DNA of 64,000 nt from Saccharospirillum mangrovi (GTDB lineage Bacteria; Pseudomonadota; Gammaproteobacteria; Pseudomonadales; Natronospirillaceae): positions 62,001 through 126,000 of the forward strand of contig NZ_CP031415.1 of NCBI RefSeq assembly GCF_003367315.1. Reading direction: 5' to 3'. The notes beneath the pieces were generated by a model, which saw only the letters and a list, made by a program, of their open reading frames with translations, searched no databases and was not told the DNA's origin. The translations under genes and the position numbers were made by a program. Shown piece by piece: positions 1 to 9,344 of the stretch. Numbering within the stretch: position 1 is the first letter of the stretch; each line of letters opens with the position of its first letter.

Positions 1-144
1 CAGCCGGTGTTTGTGTCGGCCATCGATGGTGCTCAAGCACTGGCGTTGGCGATGCTGGGGTTGGTGGCCTTGCGCTGGTTGCGCTGCCCGGTGTTGCTGC
101 TGGTGGCGGTTTCGGCAGGCCTGGGTCTGCTGGGTTGGGTGTGA
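1..144 (+). CDS. C-terminal fragment of an integral membrane protein, possibly a chromate (CHR) family transporter
   Basis: The frame is open from the first base and stops at TGA 142-144, leaving 47 residues of a longer protein whose start lies outside the window. What remains is almost wholly hydrophobic: two short Leu/Val/Ala-rich segments separated by an arginine-containing turn (LRWLRCP), and a hydrophobic C-terminus. This looks like the last two membrane segments of a transporter. The pattern is reminiscent of ChrA C-termini, but there is too little sequence to assign a family. The membrane nature is well supported, the family is a guess. Confidence 0.5.
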   Translation, partial: QPVFVSAIDGAQALALAMLGLVALRWLRCPVLLLVAVSAGLGLLGWV

Positions 145-315
145 TTTTCTGTCGTCGCTTTGTCATTCAGCCTTGCCAAGATAGTTGGCCTTTGGCATTA
201 GTTGACCACGGGGTCAGAAAGGGTCGAAACGGGCGCTCAATGGTCGATGGAGACTGACGGTTGAGCCTTTCGCTGAATGAACAGCATTGGATGAACGAAC
301 AACAAAGGCATTGCC

Positions 316-2250
<1,935 letters not shown>

Positions 2251-2277
2251 GCTGTTTTTTAGCCAAAGCAACATCAA

Positions 2278-2303
2278 CCGCCCCTGTCGGGGCGGTTTTT
2301 TTA
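2278..2303 (+). terminator. Rho-independent terminator of cpdB
   Basis: A GC-rich hairpin CCGCCCC-TGTC-GGGGCGG is followed by a run of eight T, 28 bases after the cpdB stop codon. Stem, short loop and U-tract are all textbook. Confidence 0.93.
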
Positions 2304-2513
2304 TGCCCGGCGCGGACAAAGCCCAGCGCGCAGACAGTGGCTTTGCAGCGGGCACCCGCGGTTAAGCGAAATTTATTAACAAAAAGCCGTATTGTGATTG
2401 GCGGTTGCGGCCGATAGCGTTCTGTGGAACAGAGCGTGCCAAAGACTGGCCACTCGATAGGGCAGCCGTAGCGGCAAGGACGTCGATCAGAAAGGATGAT
2501 AATAAGAGTGACT

Positions 2514-3362
2514 ATGAATCCAACTGATGACGCCGACCGCGATGCGGTTGAGAGCGTTGATTTCAACGAAATTGAATGGCAATTCAATGAGAACGTGGGC
2601 GCGTTTCTGGCTCAGGTTCGACACATGAACCAACAGAAAATCCCGGCTTTGATGAAGGCGTTGTCGGTTTCCAAAAAAACCTATCTGGAGATGGAAAAGG
2701 GCAAACGTCAGTACCGCATGCACATCATCGCCTGGTGGAGTTTTGTCATGGGGCTGTCGCCGTTGCACATCCTGGCGCAGTCGGACTACTTCGGCCATTT
2801 GCCGATTGGCGATTACCGCAACATCCGCCAGATCAAGCTCGCCCTGCTGTTGCAACGAGTGCCGTCGACCGTAGCGATGGACGCGCTGCAACGCCTGATC
2901 GACGACTGCCCGCGCAACATTCACCGCGACATCGATCGTTCGATGCACATCTCCATCGACGAAATGGAAGATGCGCGCCGGTTTCTGTACTCGGCCGACT
3001 ACTACAGCATGATCGCCGATGCCATGCGCCGCTTTATCGATCAGAACGGTTTGACGCGGCGCGAATTCGCCGACTTTTTGAAGGTGACGCAACGCACCGT
3101 GCGCCGCATTCTGAACGGCGAGGTGGCGTTGAATTACAGCTATTACGCGCGCTTCTATTTATCGACCGGCGTCTACCCGCTGAAAGTGGTGGAAGAGCCG
3201 GCGTATATGCGGGTGCGTTTGAAGTTGGAGCAGCGCTTCTTTTTGATCAACGATCTGATTGCCGGATACGGCAGCCAGCCTGAACGTCTCGACGACGCCT
3301 TGCTGGAATTGGGCGACCAGCCGGTCGATGCCTATTGGCGGTCGCTGTTTACCCAGCCCTGA
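2514..3362 (+). CDS. Unrecognised protein with two XRE-like helix-turn-helix regions
   Basis: About 282 residues with no enzyme motif. Two stretches look like lambda-repressor/XRE-type HTH. The first is near residues 25-75 (QKIPALMKALSVSKKTYLEMEKG), the second near 165-215 (LTRREFADFLKVTQRTVRRI). Between them is a helical spacer rich in Asp/Arg. There is no signal peptide or membrane segment, so it is probably a cytoplasmic DNA-binding protein. I place the start at ATG 2514 because AAGAG lies 5 bases upstream; the earlier in-frame ATG 2496 touches its purine tract directly. It is flanked by the cpdB terminator and convergent dut, so it is likely monocistronic. The targets are unknown. Confidence 0.65.
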   Translation: MNPTDDADRDAVESVDFNEIEWQFNENVGAFLAQVRHMNQQKIPALMKALSVSKKTYLEMEKGKRQYRMHIIAWWSFVMGLSPLHILAQSDYFGHLPIGDYRNIRQIKLALLLQRVPSTVAMDALQRLIDDCPRNIHRDIDRSMHISIDEMEDARRFLYSADYYSMIADAMRRFIDQNGLTRREFADFLKVTQRTVRRILNGEVALNYSYYARFYLSTGVYPLKVVEEPAYMRVRLKLEQRFFLINDLIAGYGSQPERLDDALLELGDQPVDAYWRSLFTQP

Positions 3363-3382
3363 TTCACTGACCGCCCGCTGAT

Positions 3383-3841
3383 TCAGTGGCGTCCGGTGTG
3401 ACCAAAACCACCGGCGCCACGATCGGTGGCCTGGAAGTCGTCCACCCATTCGAAGTCCGCCTGCACCACCGGCACCAACACCAACTGCGCCAGACGTTCA
3501 CCCGGCTCCAACTGGAAGCTGGTCTGGCCGCGATTCCAGCACGACACCATCAACTCGCCCTGATAATCCGAATCGATCAAGCCGACCAGATTGCCCAGCA
3601 CGATGCCGTGCTTATGGCCCAGGCCGGAGCGCGGCAGAATCATCGCGGCGTAGTTCGGATCGTCGATATAAATGGCAAGGCCGGTGCCGATCAATTGGGT
3701 TTGCCCCGGCTCCAGCGTGACCGCTTCGTCCAGGCAGGCGCGCAGATCCAGACCGGCCGAGCCTTCGGTGCCATAGCTGGGCAGCGGAATGGAATCGCCC
3801 AGGCGGGGGTCGAGTTTTTTGATCTTCAGGCGGTGCTTCAT
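3383..3841 (-). CDS. dut: Deoxyuridine 5'-triphosphate nucleotidohydrolase
   Basis: Converts dUTP to dUMP and pyrophosphate, keeping uracil out of DNA and supplying dTMP synthesis. The 152-residue protein shows all five trimeric dUTPase motifs: AGLDLRA (29-35), [10 protein letters not shown] (70-79), [11 protein letters not shown] (87-97), a [11 protein letters not shown] segment (114-124), and the flexible C-terminal [11 protein letters not shown] (141-151). It is transcribed leftwards 57 bases behind coaBC, an arrangement common in Proteobacteria, so the two are probably one operon. The intervening gap carries a small triplicated repeat. Confidence 0.96.
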   Translation of the reverse strand: MKHRLKIKKLDPRLGDSIPLPSYGTEGSAGLDLRACLDEAVTLEPGQTQLIGTGLAIYIDDPNYAAMILPRSGLGHKHGIVLGNLVGLIDSDYQGELMVSCWNRGQTSFQLEPGERLAQLVLVPVVQADFEWVDDFQATDRGAGGFGHTGRH

Positions 3842-3855
3842 TCGGTGTCCTAGTT

Positions 3856-3903
3856 GTGGTGAGAGGCAATAGTGGTGAGAGGCAATAGTGGTGAGAGGTT
3901 ATA
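3856..3903. repeat. Three tandem copies of a 16-base unit between coaBC and dut
   Basis: GTGGTGAGAGGCAATA is repeated exactly at 3856-3871 and 3872-3887, with a third copy at 3888-3903 that differs at two bases. The last copy covers the coaBC stop codon. This is a short tandem duplication in the intercistronic gap; no function is evident. Confidence 0.9.
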
Positions 3904-5113
3904 AAGGTGGCAGTTGTGCGGCGAATTGTTCCAGCAGCCAGCGCGCGACCTGTGTCTTGCTGGCCGGGCCAAAGGCGTCGCTGCGCGTGTGGCTGACCAG
4001 CAGGATGTCGTTCAGGTCGCTGCCGAAACCGATGTCGTCGCGCGATACATCGTTGGCGACGACCCAATCGACGTTTTTCTTGTCCAGCTTGGCGCGGGCG
4101 AAGCTTTCCAGATTTTCCGTCTCTGCCGCAAAGGCGACGACCTGGCTCGGGCGTATCGGGCTGTTAGCGGCGTTGGCAACGATGTCCGGGTTTTCGATCA
4201 GTTCCAGCGTCAAACCGCTTTGGCCGTCGGCTTTCTTGATTTTCTGAGTGGGTACTTCGGCCGGACGGTAGTCGGCTACGGCGGCGGTGGCGATCAAAAG
4301 ATCGACTTGCGCCAAGTTGTCCTGAACGGCGTCGTTCATTTCCAGCGCGGACACCACATCGAGGCGTTTCACCCGAGGCGGCGTTGGCAAGTGCACCGGG
4401 CCGGCAATTAACAATACGTCGGCCCCGGCTTCGGCGGCGGCGGCGGCCAGTGCAAAACCCATCTTGCCGCTGGAGTGGTTGCTTAAATAGCGCACCGGGT
4501 CGAGCGCTTCACGTGTCGGGCCGGCGGTGATGACGACTTTGCGACCGGTCAGCAGCGCCGGGCTGAACGCCCGTGCGGTCAGTTCCGCCAGACCAGCCGG
4601 TTCCAGCATGCGGCCGGGGCCGATGTCGCCACAGGCTTGCTGGCCGGCATCCGGGCCGAACCAGAGCGTGTTGGGTTGCAGCGATTTCAGTTTTTCGACG
4701 TTGGCCTGGGTGACCGGGTTCAGCCACATTTTTTCGTTCATCGCCGGTGCCAGCGCCAGTGGCGCGCGTGTTGCGAGGCACAGGGTGGTCAGCAAGTCGT
4801 TGCCCATACCCGAAGCCAGGCGGGCAATAAAGTCGGCCGTGGCGGGCGCGACCAGCAATAAATCCGCCCAGCGGGCCAGCTCGATGTGGCCCATGCCCAT
4901 CTCGGCTTCTTCATCGAGCAGGCTGCGGTGAACCGGCTGACCGCTTAAGGCTTGCAGCGTCAGTGGCGTGATGAATTCCTGAGCGGCCTCGGTCATCACC
5001 ACCCGAACCTCGGCGCCGGCGCGAATCAATTCGCGCACCAGTTCGGCCGATTTATAGGCTGCGATACCGCCGGTAATACCGACGACGATGCGTTTTCCTA
5101 CCAGTGTTTGCAT
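3899..5113 (-). CDS. coaBC: Bifunctional phosphopantothenoylcysteine decarboxylase/phosphopantothenate-cysteine ligase
   Basis: Carries out two steps of coenzyme A synthesis: CTP-dependent joining of cysteine to 4'-phosphopantothenate (CoaB), then FMN-dependent decarboxylation (CoaC). Of the 404 residues, the N-terminal half is the flavoprotein CoaC domain ([16 protein letters not shown], the [11 protein letters not shown] histidine region, PAMNEKMW, and [12 protein letters not shown] with the reactive cysteine). The C-terminal half is CoaB ([27 protein letters not shown]). Length matches E. coli Dfp (about 406). It is divergent from radC across a 94-base gap and probably cotranscribed with dut downstream. 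Confidence 0.96.
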   Translation of the reverse strand: MQTLVGKRIVVGITGGIAAYKSAELVRELIRAGAEVRVVMTEAAQEFITPLTLQALSGQPVHRSLLDEEAEMGMGHIELARWADLLLVAPATADFIARLASGMGNDLLTTLCLATRAPLALAPAMNEKMWLNPVTQANVEKLKSLQPNTLWFGPDAGQQACGDIGPGRMLEPAGLAELTARAFSPALLTGRKVVITAGPTREALDPVRYLSNHSSGKMGFALAAAAAEAGADVLLIAGPVHLPTPPRVKRLDVVSALEMNDAVQDNLAQVDLLIATAAVADYRPAEVPTQKIKKADGQSGLTLELIENPDIVANAANSPIRPSQVVAFAAETENLESFARAKLDKKNVDWVVANDVSRDDIGFGSDLNDILLVSHTRSDAFGPASKTQVARWLLEQFAAQLPPL

Positions 5114-5207
5114 ACCTGGATTCCGCCTTTCAAAATAGAGCGCGAGAATACCACATGGGGGTGGTTGTGCTCAGAGTCCACGGTCGGACGAATAAGGAGA
5201 TGCAAGG

Positions 5208-5900
5208 ATGGCGATTACCGATTGGCCGGCGGCTGAACGGCCCCGGGAAAAATTGTTGGAACGCGGCGCAGCCGCGCTGACCGATGCCGAACTGCTGGCG
5301 ATATTTCTGCGTACAGGTTTGCCTGGTATAACGGCCGTCGATCTGGCGCGTACGCTCTTGAATGATTACGGCAGCCTGGCTGCTTTGCTGGCGGCTGATC
5401 AGGCGTCGTTCTGTGTCGGTAAAGGCCTGGGCAGTGCCAAGTTTGCGCAGTTGCAGGCGGTGCTGGAAATGGGCCGGCGTTATCTGTTGGATGAACTGCG
5501 CACCGGCCCGGCATTAAGCTCGCCCGGCGACGCCCGGTCGTTCGTACTGGCGCAGTTGCGCAGCCTGCCGCACGAAGTTTTCGCCTGCATCTGGCTCGAC
5601 AGTCAACACCGCGTGCTGCTGTACGAGCCGTTGTTTACCGGCACCATCGACGGCGCTGCGGTCTACCCGCGTGAAGTGGTGCGTCGTGCCTTGGCGCACA
5701 ACGCCGCTGCCGTCATCCTCGCGCACAATCATCCCAGCGGTGTGGCCGAACCGAGTGACGCCGACCGGCGCATTACCGATCGGCTGACCCATTCGCTGAA
5801 TGCCATCGATGTGCGGATACTGGATCATCTGGTGGTTGGCGCCGGTGTGGTGGTCAGCTTCGCCGAACGCGGCTGGTTGCGCGAAGTCGGCGGCGCATGA
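5208..5900 (+). CDS. radC: RadC family protein (UPF0758, JAB/MPN domain)
   Basis: The 230 residues have the usual layout. An N-terminal helix-hairpin-helix-like region ([18 protein letters not shown] and the [19 protein letters not shown] stretch) is followed by a JAB/MPN metal-binding domain carrying the signature HNHPSG and a following D in the [10 protein letters not shown] loop. Despite its name, a DNA-repair role is not established for the family. The ATG has AAGGAG 8 bases upstream. It sits between divergent coaBC and rpmBG, the same neighbourhood as in E. coli. Confidence 0.94.
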   Translation: MAITDWPAAERPREKLLERGAAALTDAELLAIFLRTGLPGITAVDLARTLLNDYGSLAALLAADQASFCVGKGLGSAKFAQLQAVLEMGRRYLLDELRTGPALSSPGDARSFVLAQLRSLPHEVFACIWLDSQHRVLLYEPLFTGTIDGAAVYPREVVRRALAHNAAAVILAHNHPSGVAEPSDADRRITDRLTHSLNAIDVRILDHLVVGAGVVVSFAERGWLREVGGA

Positions 5901-5927
5901 GGATTGCACAAAGATTCACCAGGACGC

Positions 5928-5956
5928 TTGAGTTGGTTCTGGCCTTCTGGTATAAA
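5928..5956 (+). promoter_or_regulatory. Sigma-70 promoter of rpmB-rpmG
   Basis: TTGAGT (5928-5933), 17-base spacer, TATAAA (5951-5956). Predicted transcription start is near 5963, giving a leader of about 140 bases before rpmB. Confidence 0.75.
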
Positions 5957-5962
5957 ACGCGC

Positions 5963-6105
5963 CTCATTTTATCCGGGCCCCGGATCGACAGGGCGGATCG
6001 GGGCCAGACGGCAAGCGTGCCGGCCGGACTCCCGGCTTCACACTCGAAGCCACATTCATAGAGCTATAACGTCGGTCTGACCGAAGAATCGGAGGCGATT
6101 GCACC
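5963..6105 (+). promoter_or_regulatory. Structured 5' leader of the rpmB-rpmG mRNA
   Basis: The leader can form a strong stem in which GGCCCC (5976-5981) and GATC (5983-5986) pair with GATC (5996-5999) and GGGGCC (6000-6005), with one bulged G. Further potential stems lie around GCCGGCCGG/CCGGC and CGGTC/GACCG. Long folded leaders of ribosomal-protein operons often bind their own product, but that function here is inference. The rpmB ribosome site GGAGG lies near its 3' end. Confidence 0.45.
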
Positions 6106-6342
6106 ATGTCCAGAATTTGCCAAGTTACAGGTAAGCGTCCTGTAACCGGGAACAACGTTTCCCACTCTCAAATCAAGACCAAGCGCCGGTTCCTGCCGAA
6201 CCTGCACACTCACCGTTTTTGGGTTGAGGGTGAAAAGCGCTTCGTCAAACTGCGTGTTTCTTCCAAGGGCATGCGCATCATCGACAAGAAGGGCATCGAA
6301 GCGGTTCTGACCGACATCCGTGCCCGTGGCGAGAAGGTCTAA
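6106..6342 (+). CDS. rpmB: 50S ribosomal protein L28
   Basis: A 78-residue ribosomal protein of the large subunit, nearly collinear with E. coli L28: it begins [20 protein letters not shown], contains [18 protein letters not shown], and ends in IRARGEKV. It has a single cysteine, so it is the form lacking the zinc ribbon. GGAGG precedes the ATG by about 9 bases. rpmG follows 11 bases later, the standard rpmBG operon. Confidence 0.98.
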   Translation: MSRICQVTGKRPVTGNNVSHSQIKTKRRFLPNLHTHRFWVEGEKRFVKLRVSSKGMRIIDKKGIEAVLTDIRARGEKV

Positions 6343-6353
6343 GGAGCTTAGTC

Positions 6354-6509
6354 ATGCGTGACAAGATCAAGTTGGTGTCCAGCGCCGGTACCGGTTACTA
6401 CTACACCACCGATAAGAACAAGCGTAATACCCCCGACAAGATGGAATTCAAGAAATACGATCCGGTGGTTCGCAAGCACGTGATGTTCAAAGAAGCCAAG
6501 ATCAAGTAA
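6354..6509 (+). CDS. rpmG: 50S ribosomal protein L33
   Basis: A 51-residue basic protein ([20 protein letters not shown] through to FKEAKIK) typical of L33 in gammaproteobacteria. It contains no cysteine, so it is the zinc-independent form. An AAGGAG site lies 8 bases before the ATG. It is the second gene of the rpmB-rpmG operon and is closed by a Rho-independent terminator 15 bases downstream. Confidence 0.97.
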   Translation: MRDKIKLVSSAGTGYYYTTDKNKRNTPDKMEFKKYDPVVRKHVMFKEAKIK

Positions 6510-6524
6510 GTCTCGGCTTTGTTG

Positions 6525-6560
6525 AAAAAACCGACCCTGTTTTGCAGCGTCGGTTTTTTT
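6525..6560 (+). terminator. Rho-independent terminator of rpmB-rpmG
   Basis: AAAAAACCGAC (6525-6535) pairs with GTCGGTTTTTT, ending in a seven-T run at 6560. The A-tract on the left gives it the look of a bidirectional terminator. Confidence 0.9.
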
Positions 6561-6583
6561 GTGCCCGTAGTTATAGCGCCTGC

Positions 6584-6613
6584 TTGACCCGCCACAACAA
6601 GGCTTCCTAGAAT
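6584..6613 (+). promoter_or_regulatory. Sigma-70 promoter upstream of the methyltransferase gene
   Basis: TTGACC (6584-6589), 18-base spacer, TAGAAT (6608-6613). It predicts a transcript starting near 6620 with a leader of about 200 bases before the ATG at 6823. Confidence 0.65.
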
Positions 6614-6647
6614 GCGCCCGCGTTCTTACTGACCAGGGTTCCCCATC

Positions 6648-6701
6648 ATGTCGTTGATGGCTTTTGCTGACATCGTGTTTGGTCGTCTGCGCTTCGCCTG
6701 A
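6648..6701 (+). CDS. Possible 17-codon leader ORF
   Basis: ATG 6648 to TGA 6699-6701 encodes MSLMAFADIVFGRLRFA inside the leader of the methyltransferase gene. Its last codons overlap the 5' arm of a hairpin: CGTCTGC 6684-6690 and TCGCC 6694-6698 pair with GGCGA 6704-6708 and GCAGACG 6709-6715. No strong ribosome binding site is visible, only AGGG 12 bases upstream, so translation is doubtful. It is recorded because ORF plus overlapping hairpin is the geometry of attenuators. Confidence 0.25.
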   Translation: MSLMAFADIVFGRLRFA

Positions 6702-6766
6702 GTGGCGAGCAGACGGTACCGACCTCCTCCTTTTCGACACCTTTCCGATCCAAACCACGTTTGGAT
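6684..6766 (+). promoter_or_regulatory. Two consecutive hairpins in the methyltransferase leader
   Basis: Hairpin 1 (6684-6715) has 12 base pairs with a three-base bulge and the loop TGAGT. Hairpin 2 (6748-6766) is a perfect 8-base-pair stem ATCCAAAC/GTTTGGAT with a CAC loop. Neither is followed by a T-run, so they are not simple terminators. A regulatory leader is possible. Confidence 0.45.
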
Positions 6767-6822
6767 GCCAGGGCCTGCTCGTCGCTGCGTTTCCGTCGAA
6801 CTTAACGACAGGAAAATCTGTG

Positions 6823-7611
6823 ATGGCAAAACAATCCATTTCGTCTCGTTCCAGCCAGAGCTGGGACGGTGTTGCTGATTGGTACGCGGGCTGGTCTGGT
6901 CCGCGTGGCAGTATTCACCACCGCAAGCTGGCAATCCCTGCTTTATTGGCCGCCATAGACGGCCAGGCCGGTGAACGGCTGGTCGACCTGGGCTGCGGTC
7001 CGGGTGCGTTGGCTGAATCGGTCGGTCGGCTGGGGTTGAGCTATACCGGCGTCGATCTCAGCCGAAAACTGATCAGCCGGGCGCACAAGCACAACGCTGG
7101 AACCGGCCGTCGTTTTATTGTCGCCAATGTCACCGACCCGGCTTTGCCGGCCCGTTTGGGTGTGGCGGCCTTTGATGCGGCGGTGTTTATGCTGAGCGTG
7201 CAGGACATCAACCCGTTGCAGCCGGCCATCGACAACGCAGCGGCCCTGTTGCGCCCTGGCGGTCGGCTGGTGATTCTGATGACGCATCCGTGCTTTCGCA
7301 TTCCTCGCCAAAGCGGCTGGGGTTGGGATGGCGGTCGTCAATTGCAGTACCGGCGGGTGGACAGTTATCTGTCGCCATTGAACATACCGATGCAACGACA
7401 CCAAAGTGGCCAGGGCACGACGCGCAGTTATCACCGGCCGCTGGAACACTACGTCAGCGCATTGGTGAGCAGTGGCTTGCAGGTGGATCGGCTGGTGGAA
7501 ATACCGATGCTGGAAGCATTGCAGCCGAACCAGAAATTGAGCCGGGCTGAACGTCGTGCGGTGCAGGAAATTCCGTTGTTCCTGTTGCTGCGCGCTCAGA
7601 AAGTCAGCTAA
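6823..7611 (+). CDS. Class I SAM-dependent methyltransferase
   Basis: 262 residues. The Rossmann-like SAM domain is clear: LVDLGCGPGALAESVG (motif I, glycine-rich SAM loop), TGVDLS (motif II acidic residue) and LLRPGGRLVILMTHPCF (post-motif III strand with the LRPGG turn). The order fits the Methyltransf_11/25 families. The substrate cannot be told. I start at ATG 6823 because AGGAAA lies about 9 bases upstream and the preceding in-frame stretch is not protein-like. It has its own promoter and a long folded leader; mutM follows 93 bases later. Confidence 0.85.
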   Translation: MAKQSISSRSSQSWDGVADWYAGWSGPRGSIHHRKLAIPALLAAIDGQAGERLVDLGCGPGALAESVGRLGLSYTGVDLSRKLISRAHKHNAGTGRRFIVANVTDPALPARLGVAAFDAAVFMLSVQDINPLQPAIDNAAALLRPGGRLVILMTHPCFRIPRQSGWGWDGGRQLQYRRVDSYLSPLNIPMQRHQSGQGTTRSYHRPLEHYVSALVSSGLQVDRLVEIPMLEALQPNQKLSRAERRAVQEIPLFLLLRAQKVS

Positions 7612-7704
7612 GCCAAAGGCCGGGTTCGACAGCTCATGTCGTGCCCGGCCCTTCGTGCCATAATCGCCGTCTTTCGGCGGACCGCCCGGACAACGGATTA
7701 AGCC

Positions 7705-8523
7705 ATGCCTGAACTGCCCGAAGTCGAAACCACGCGACGCGGTATCGAGCCTCACATTCTGGAGCGACGCATTTCACGCCTGACGGTGCGCGATGGCCGT
7801 TTGCGCTGGCCGGTGACACCGGACATGCCGGCGCAGCTTCAGGACCAAAAAATTCTCGGCACCCAGCGCCGTTCCAAATACCTGCTGATTCAACTTGAAC
7901 GCGGTGTGTTGATCATTCACCTGGGCATGTCCGGCAGTTTGCGGGTATTGCTCGACGACCCGACGCCGGGCAAACACGATCATCTGGATCTGGAACTCGA
8001 TAACGGCGTGCGGCTGCGCTACAACGACCCCCGTCGTTTCGGCGCCTGGCTGTACACCGAAGCACCGCTGGAAGCGCACGAACTGATTGCGCATCTCGGC
8101 CCGGAACCGCTCAGCGACGACTTCGACGCCGACTACCTGTTCGCACTCAGCCGCAAGCGTAAAACCAAAATCAAAACCTTCATTATGGACGCCCGCGTCG
8201 TTGTGGGCGTCGGCAACATCTACGCTAACGAAGCGCTGTTTATGGCGGGTATCTATCCCCATAAAGCCACCGGGCGCATCAGCAAAGCCGAGTGCGAACG
8301 GTTGGTCAGCACCATCAAACAAGTGCTGGCGTTGGCGATCAATCAGGGCGGCACCACGCTGCGCGATTTCGTCGGCGGCGATGGCAAGCCGGGCTATTTT
8401 GCCCAATCGCTGAATGTGTACGGTCGTGCTGGCCTACCGTGCAAACGCTGCGAAACCGTGATCAAAGAAATGCGCACCAGCAACCGCGGTACTTTTTATT
8501 GTCCCAGCTGCCAGCCGCGTTAA
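7705..8523 (+). CDS. mutM: Formamidopyrimidine-DNA glycosylase (8-oxoguanine repair)
   Basis: Removes 8-oxoguanine and formamidopyrimidines from DNA and nicks the abasic site. The 272 residues begin MPELPEVETTRRGI, where Pro2 (after Met removal) is the Schiff-base nucleophile and Glu3 the acid. Internal IKTFIMDARVVVGVGNIYANE is the H2TH region. The C-terminal zinc finger has CKRC and CPSC pairs. Length is typical (about 270). pdxH follows in the same direction after 29 bases, possibly cotranscribed. Confidence 0.97.
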   Translation: MPELPEVETTRRGIEPHILERRISRLTVRDGRLRWPVTPDMPAQLQDQKILGTQRRSKYLLIQLERGVLIIHLGMSGSLRVLLDDPTPGKHDHLDLELDNGVRLRYNDPRRFGAWLYTEAPLEAHELIAHLGPEPLSDDFDADYLFALSRKRKTKIKTFIMDARVVVGVGNIYANEALFMAGIYPHKATGRISKAECERLVSTIKQVLALAINQGGTTLRDFVGGDGKPGYFAQSLNVYGRAGLPCKRCETVIKEMRTSNRGTFYCPSCQPR

Positions 8524-8552
8524 CGCCACGAATCTGAACCGGGAGAACGACC

Positions 8553-9194
8553 GTGAAACTCGATGACATCCGCCGCGATTATCTGCAAGGGGGGCTAAAT
8601 CGTGCCGACCTCGAGGCCGATCCGATTCGTCAATTCGAAGGCTGGCTGAAACAGGCGGTCGATGCGCAACTGAGCGCCGACCCGACAGCGATGACCTTGG
8701 CGACGGTTGATGCCAGCGGCCAGCCGAGCCAGCGCGTGGTGTTGTTGAAAGCGTTGGATGAGCGCGGTTTTGTGTTTTACACCAATTACGACAGCCACAA
8801 AGGCCGCGACATTGCCGCCAATGCCAAGGTCAGTCTGCACTTCGGCTGGCTGGCGTTGGAGCGGCAGGTGGTGGTGTACGGCACGGCGCAGAAACTCGAC
8901 GCGGCGGCGTCAGCGCAATACTTCCATTCGCGGCCACGCAACAGCCAGATTGGCGCCTGGACCAGTCAGCAAAGCCAGCCGATCGCCTCGCGCGAAGCGC
9001 TCGATGCTGCCTTCGCCGACACCGAAGCACGTTTTGCCGACCAGGAAGACATTCCGCTGCCACCGTTCTGGGGCGGTTACGCCATCGAGCCGACACAGAT
9101 CGAATTCTGGCAAGGCCGTGGCGGCCGATTGCACGATCGGTTTATGTATCGGCGCGAAGGGTCGCAGTGGGTTTTGGAACGCTTGCAGCCGTAA
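8553..9194 (+). CDS. pdxH: Pyridoxine/pyridoxamine 5'-phosphate oxidase
   Basis: FMN-dependent oxidation of pyridoxamine or pyridoxine 5'-phosphate to pyridoxal 5'-phosphate. The 213 residues have the family's order: DPIRQFEGWL near the N-terminus, MTLATVDASGQPSQRVVLLK, FYTNYDSHKGRDI (phosphate/FMN contacts), SRPRNSQIGAW and the C-terminal FWQGRGGRLHDRF signature. Length is like E. coli PdxH (218). GGGAGAACGACC precedes the ATG. It is convergent with the FAD oxidase downstream across a large palindromic element. Its cofactor product could serve the PLP enzyme at 10844, though that link is only thematic. Confidence 0.97.
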   Translation: MKLDDIRRDYLQGGLNRADLEADPIRQFEGWLKQAVDAQLSADPTAMTLATVDASGQPSQRVVLLKALDERGFVFYTNYDSHKGRDIAANAKVSLHFGWLALERQVVVYGTAQKLDAAASAQYFHSRPRNSQIGAWTSQQSQPIASREALDAAFADTEARFADQEDIPLPPFWGGYAIEPTQIEFWQGRGGRLHDRFMYRREGSQWVLERLQP

Positions 9195-9214
9195 CCGACA
9201 GGCTATGCAGGAGT

Positions 9215-9322
9215 ACTCGGTAGTGAGGCTTTCTGAGTGGGCGTCGATCCACAGGGATGTGGATCGCCGAGCGTACAGGGATGTACTTGCAGCGTCCCGC
9301 TCAGAAAGCCTCACTGCCGAGT
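9215..9322. repeat. 108-base inverted-repeat element with two inner hairpins
   Basis: Outer arms 9215-9241 and 9296-9322 pair over 27 positions with two G-T wobbles. Inside are two more hairpins sharing the same loop context ACAGGGATGT: 9245-9266 (9 bp stem, GGGA loop) and 9273-9286 (5 bp stem, GGGA loop). The whole folds as a three-stem junction on either strand. It fills most of the gap between convergent pdxH and the FAD oxidase and has no T-run. It looks like a non-coding dispersed repeat (REP/BIME or MITE-like) that may also act as a bidirectional mRNA 3' end. Confidence 0.85.
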
Positions 9323-9344
9323 GCGGCCCTAAACCACCATCCCG

